This document shows, piece by piece, positions 63,704 to 64,000 of a stretch of 64,000 bases of DNA. Both the position numbers and the translations under genes were made by a program. The stretch is from Corynebacterium sputi DSM 45148. Its GTDB lineage: Bacteria > Actinomycetota > Actinomycetes > Mycobacteriales > Mycobacteriaceae. The stretch spans positions 16,094 to 80,093 of the forward strand of contig NZ_ATYV01000014.1 in assembly GCF_000427865.1 (NCBI RefSeq), in the 5' to 3' direction. The notes beneath the pieces were generated by a model. It ran no database searches, was not told where the DNA came from, and saw nothing but the letters and a program-made list of their open reading frames with translations. The stretch's first letter is position 1. Every line of letters starts with the position of its first letter.

Positions 63704-64000
63704 GGCTCTTCACGTTTCGGAGTGCGTAGTTGACCGCGGGGTGGGGTTCGGGGTGGCACAACATATAGGGGTCCTGGCCGGTACAAGATGAGAGTTACGA
63801 CGCTTCCATCCAACCGAACCAGGACCCTACTGTGCAGCCTACTACTGGCAACCTCGTCGCCGACACCATCTGCCGGACCGCCGAGATCGGCCTGACGATC
63901 ACCGGTGCCGCCGACGCCGGAAACATCACCATCATCGACGCCACACCCGTGTCCGCGAGCAACACCTGCCCTGACTGCGCACAGTCCGGGAAGCTTCGCG
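63704..64000 (+). mobile_element. ISL3-family insertion sequence, left end (cut by window edge)
   Basis: GGCTCTTCACGTTTCGGAGT at 63704-63723 matches the style of the terminal inverted repeat of corynebacterial ISL3 elements (GGCTCTTC...), 128 bases before the transposase start. The right end is outside the window. Insertion is 24 bases after the transporter stop. Confidence 0.8.
63832..64000 (+). CDS. ISL3-family transposase, N-terminal part
   Basis: GTG 63832, 56 codons visible. The protein starts MQPTTGNLVADTICRTAEIG, as in IS31831/IS1207-type corynebacterial transposases, and enters the N-terminal zinc-finger CPDCAQSGKLR. The frame is open to the right edge; completeness cannot be judged. 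Confidence 0.88.
   Translation, partial: MQPTTGNLVADTICRTAEIGLTITGAADAGNITIIDATPVSASNTCPDCAQSGKLR

Noticed and set aside
1..64000. tRNA, rRNA or CRISPR arrays
   Set aside because: Intergenic gaps were read on both strands and showed no cloverleaf, rRNA sequence or regularly spaced repeats.

Overview
The window is a high-GC actinobacterial chromosome segment. It is almost certainly Corynebacterium, because the order tatA-tatC-helY, pafC-pafB-pafA-pup-dop-ARC-trmI, hisE-hisG, metH, mshC, uppP, pyrD is the corynebacterial core arrangement and prcBA is absent from the pupylation cluster. Most of the 64 kb is densely packed genes with short or overlapping junctions. No rRNA, tRNA or CRISPR array was seen.

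Layout. (1) 1-11.7 kb: aerobic cobalamin genes. cobN (cut by the left edge) sits behind a cobalamin riboswitch and diverges from cobG-cobH-cobIJ. A second, translationally coupled operon (M24 peptidase, DprE2-like SDR, cobL, cobM, cobK) faces them. Between the two lies a DUF222/HNH endonuclease gene bracketed by a 39-bp direct repeat, and a broken methyltransferase gene. (2) 11.7-17.5 kb: a TrkH/TrkA potassium system, a Ski2-like helicase and TatAC. (3) 17.5-26.4 kb: the Pup-ligation module without a proteasome, trmI and a RecB-like nuclease. (4) 26.6-30.8 kb: aspA, hisG, hisE and a HAD phosphatase in one minus-strand run. (5) 30.9-39.7 kb: an accessory stretch with lipoprotein, hydrolase/TetR pair, a RelE-like/SF1 helicase fusion, and two phage-type lysins around a 22-residue hydrophobic peptide. 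(6) 39.8-49 kb: B12-dependent metH, mycothiol ligase mshC, uppP, aldo/keto reductase, pyrD. (7) 49.2-57.4 kb: three paralogous multi-TM proteins, one decayed, around an N-terminally truncated iron-type ABC permease-ATPase fusion, a SulP transporter and tpx. (8) 57.4-62.6 kb: carotenoid genes crtE-crtB-P450 facing crtU, with a MarR regulator. (9) A bile-acid:sodium-symporter-family protein and the start of an ISL3-family insertion sequence at the right edge.

How it fits together. The cobalamin genes supply the cofactor for the B12-dependent methionine synthase, and the riboswitch gives product feedback on cobN. Pup, PafA, Dop and the ring ATPase form a proteasome-free pupylation system. The carotenoid genes point to a hydroxylated or otherwise oxidised aromatic carotenoid, but the desaturase and cyclase genes are not here.

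The most unexpected signal is not a gene: the 11-mer CGTCGGGAAGC occurs 15 times by my count, on both strands, in several reading frames and between genes, where far less than one copy is expected by chance.
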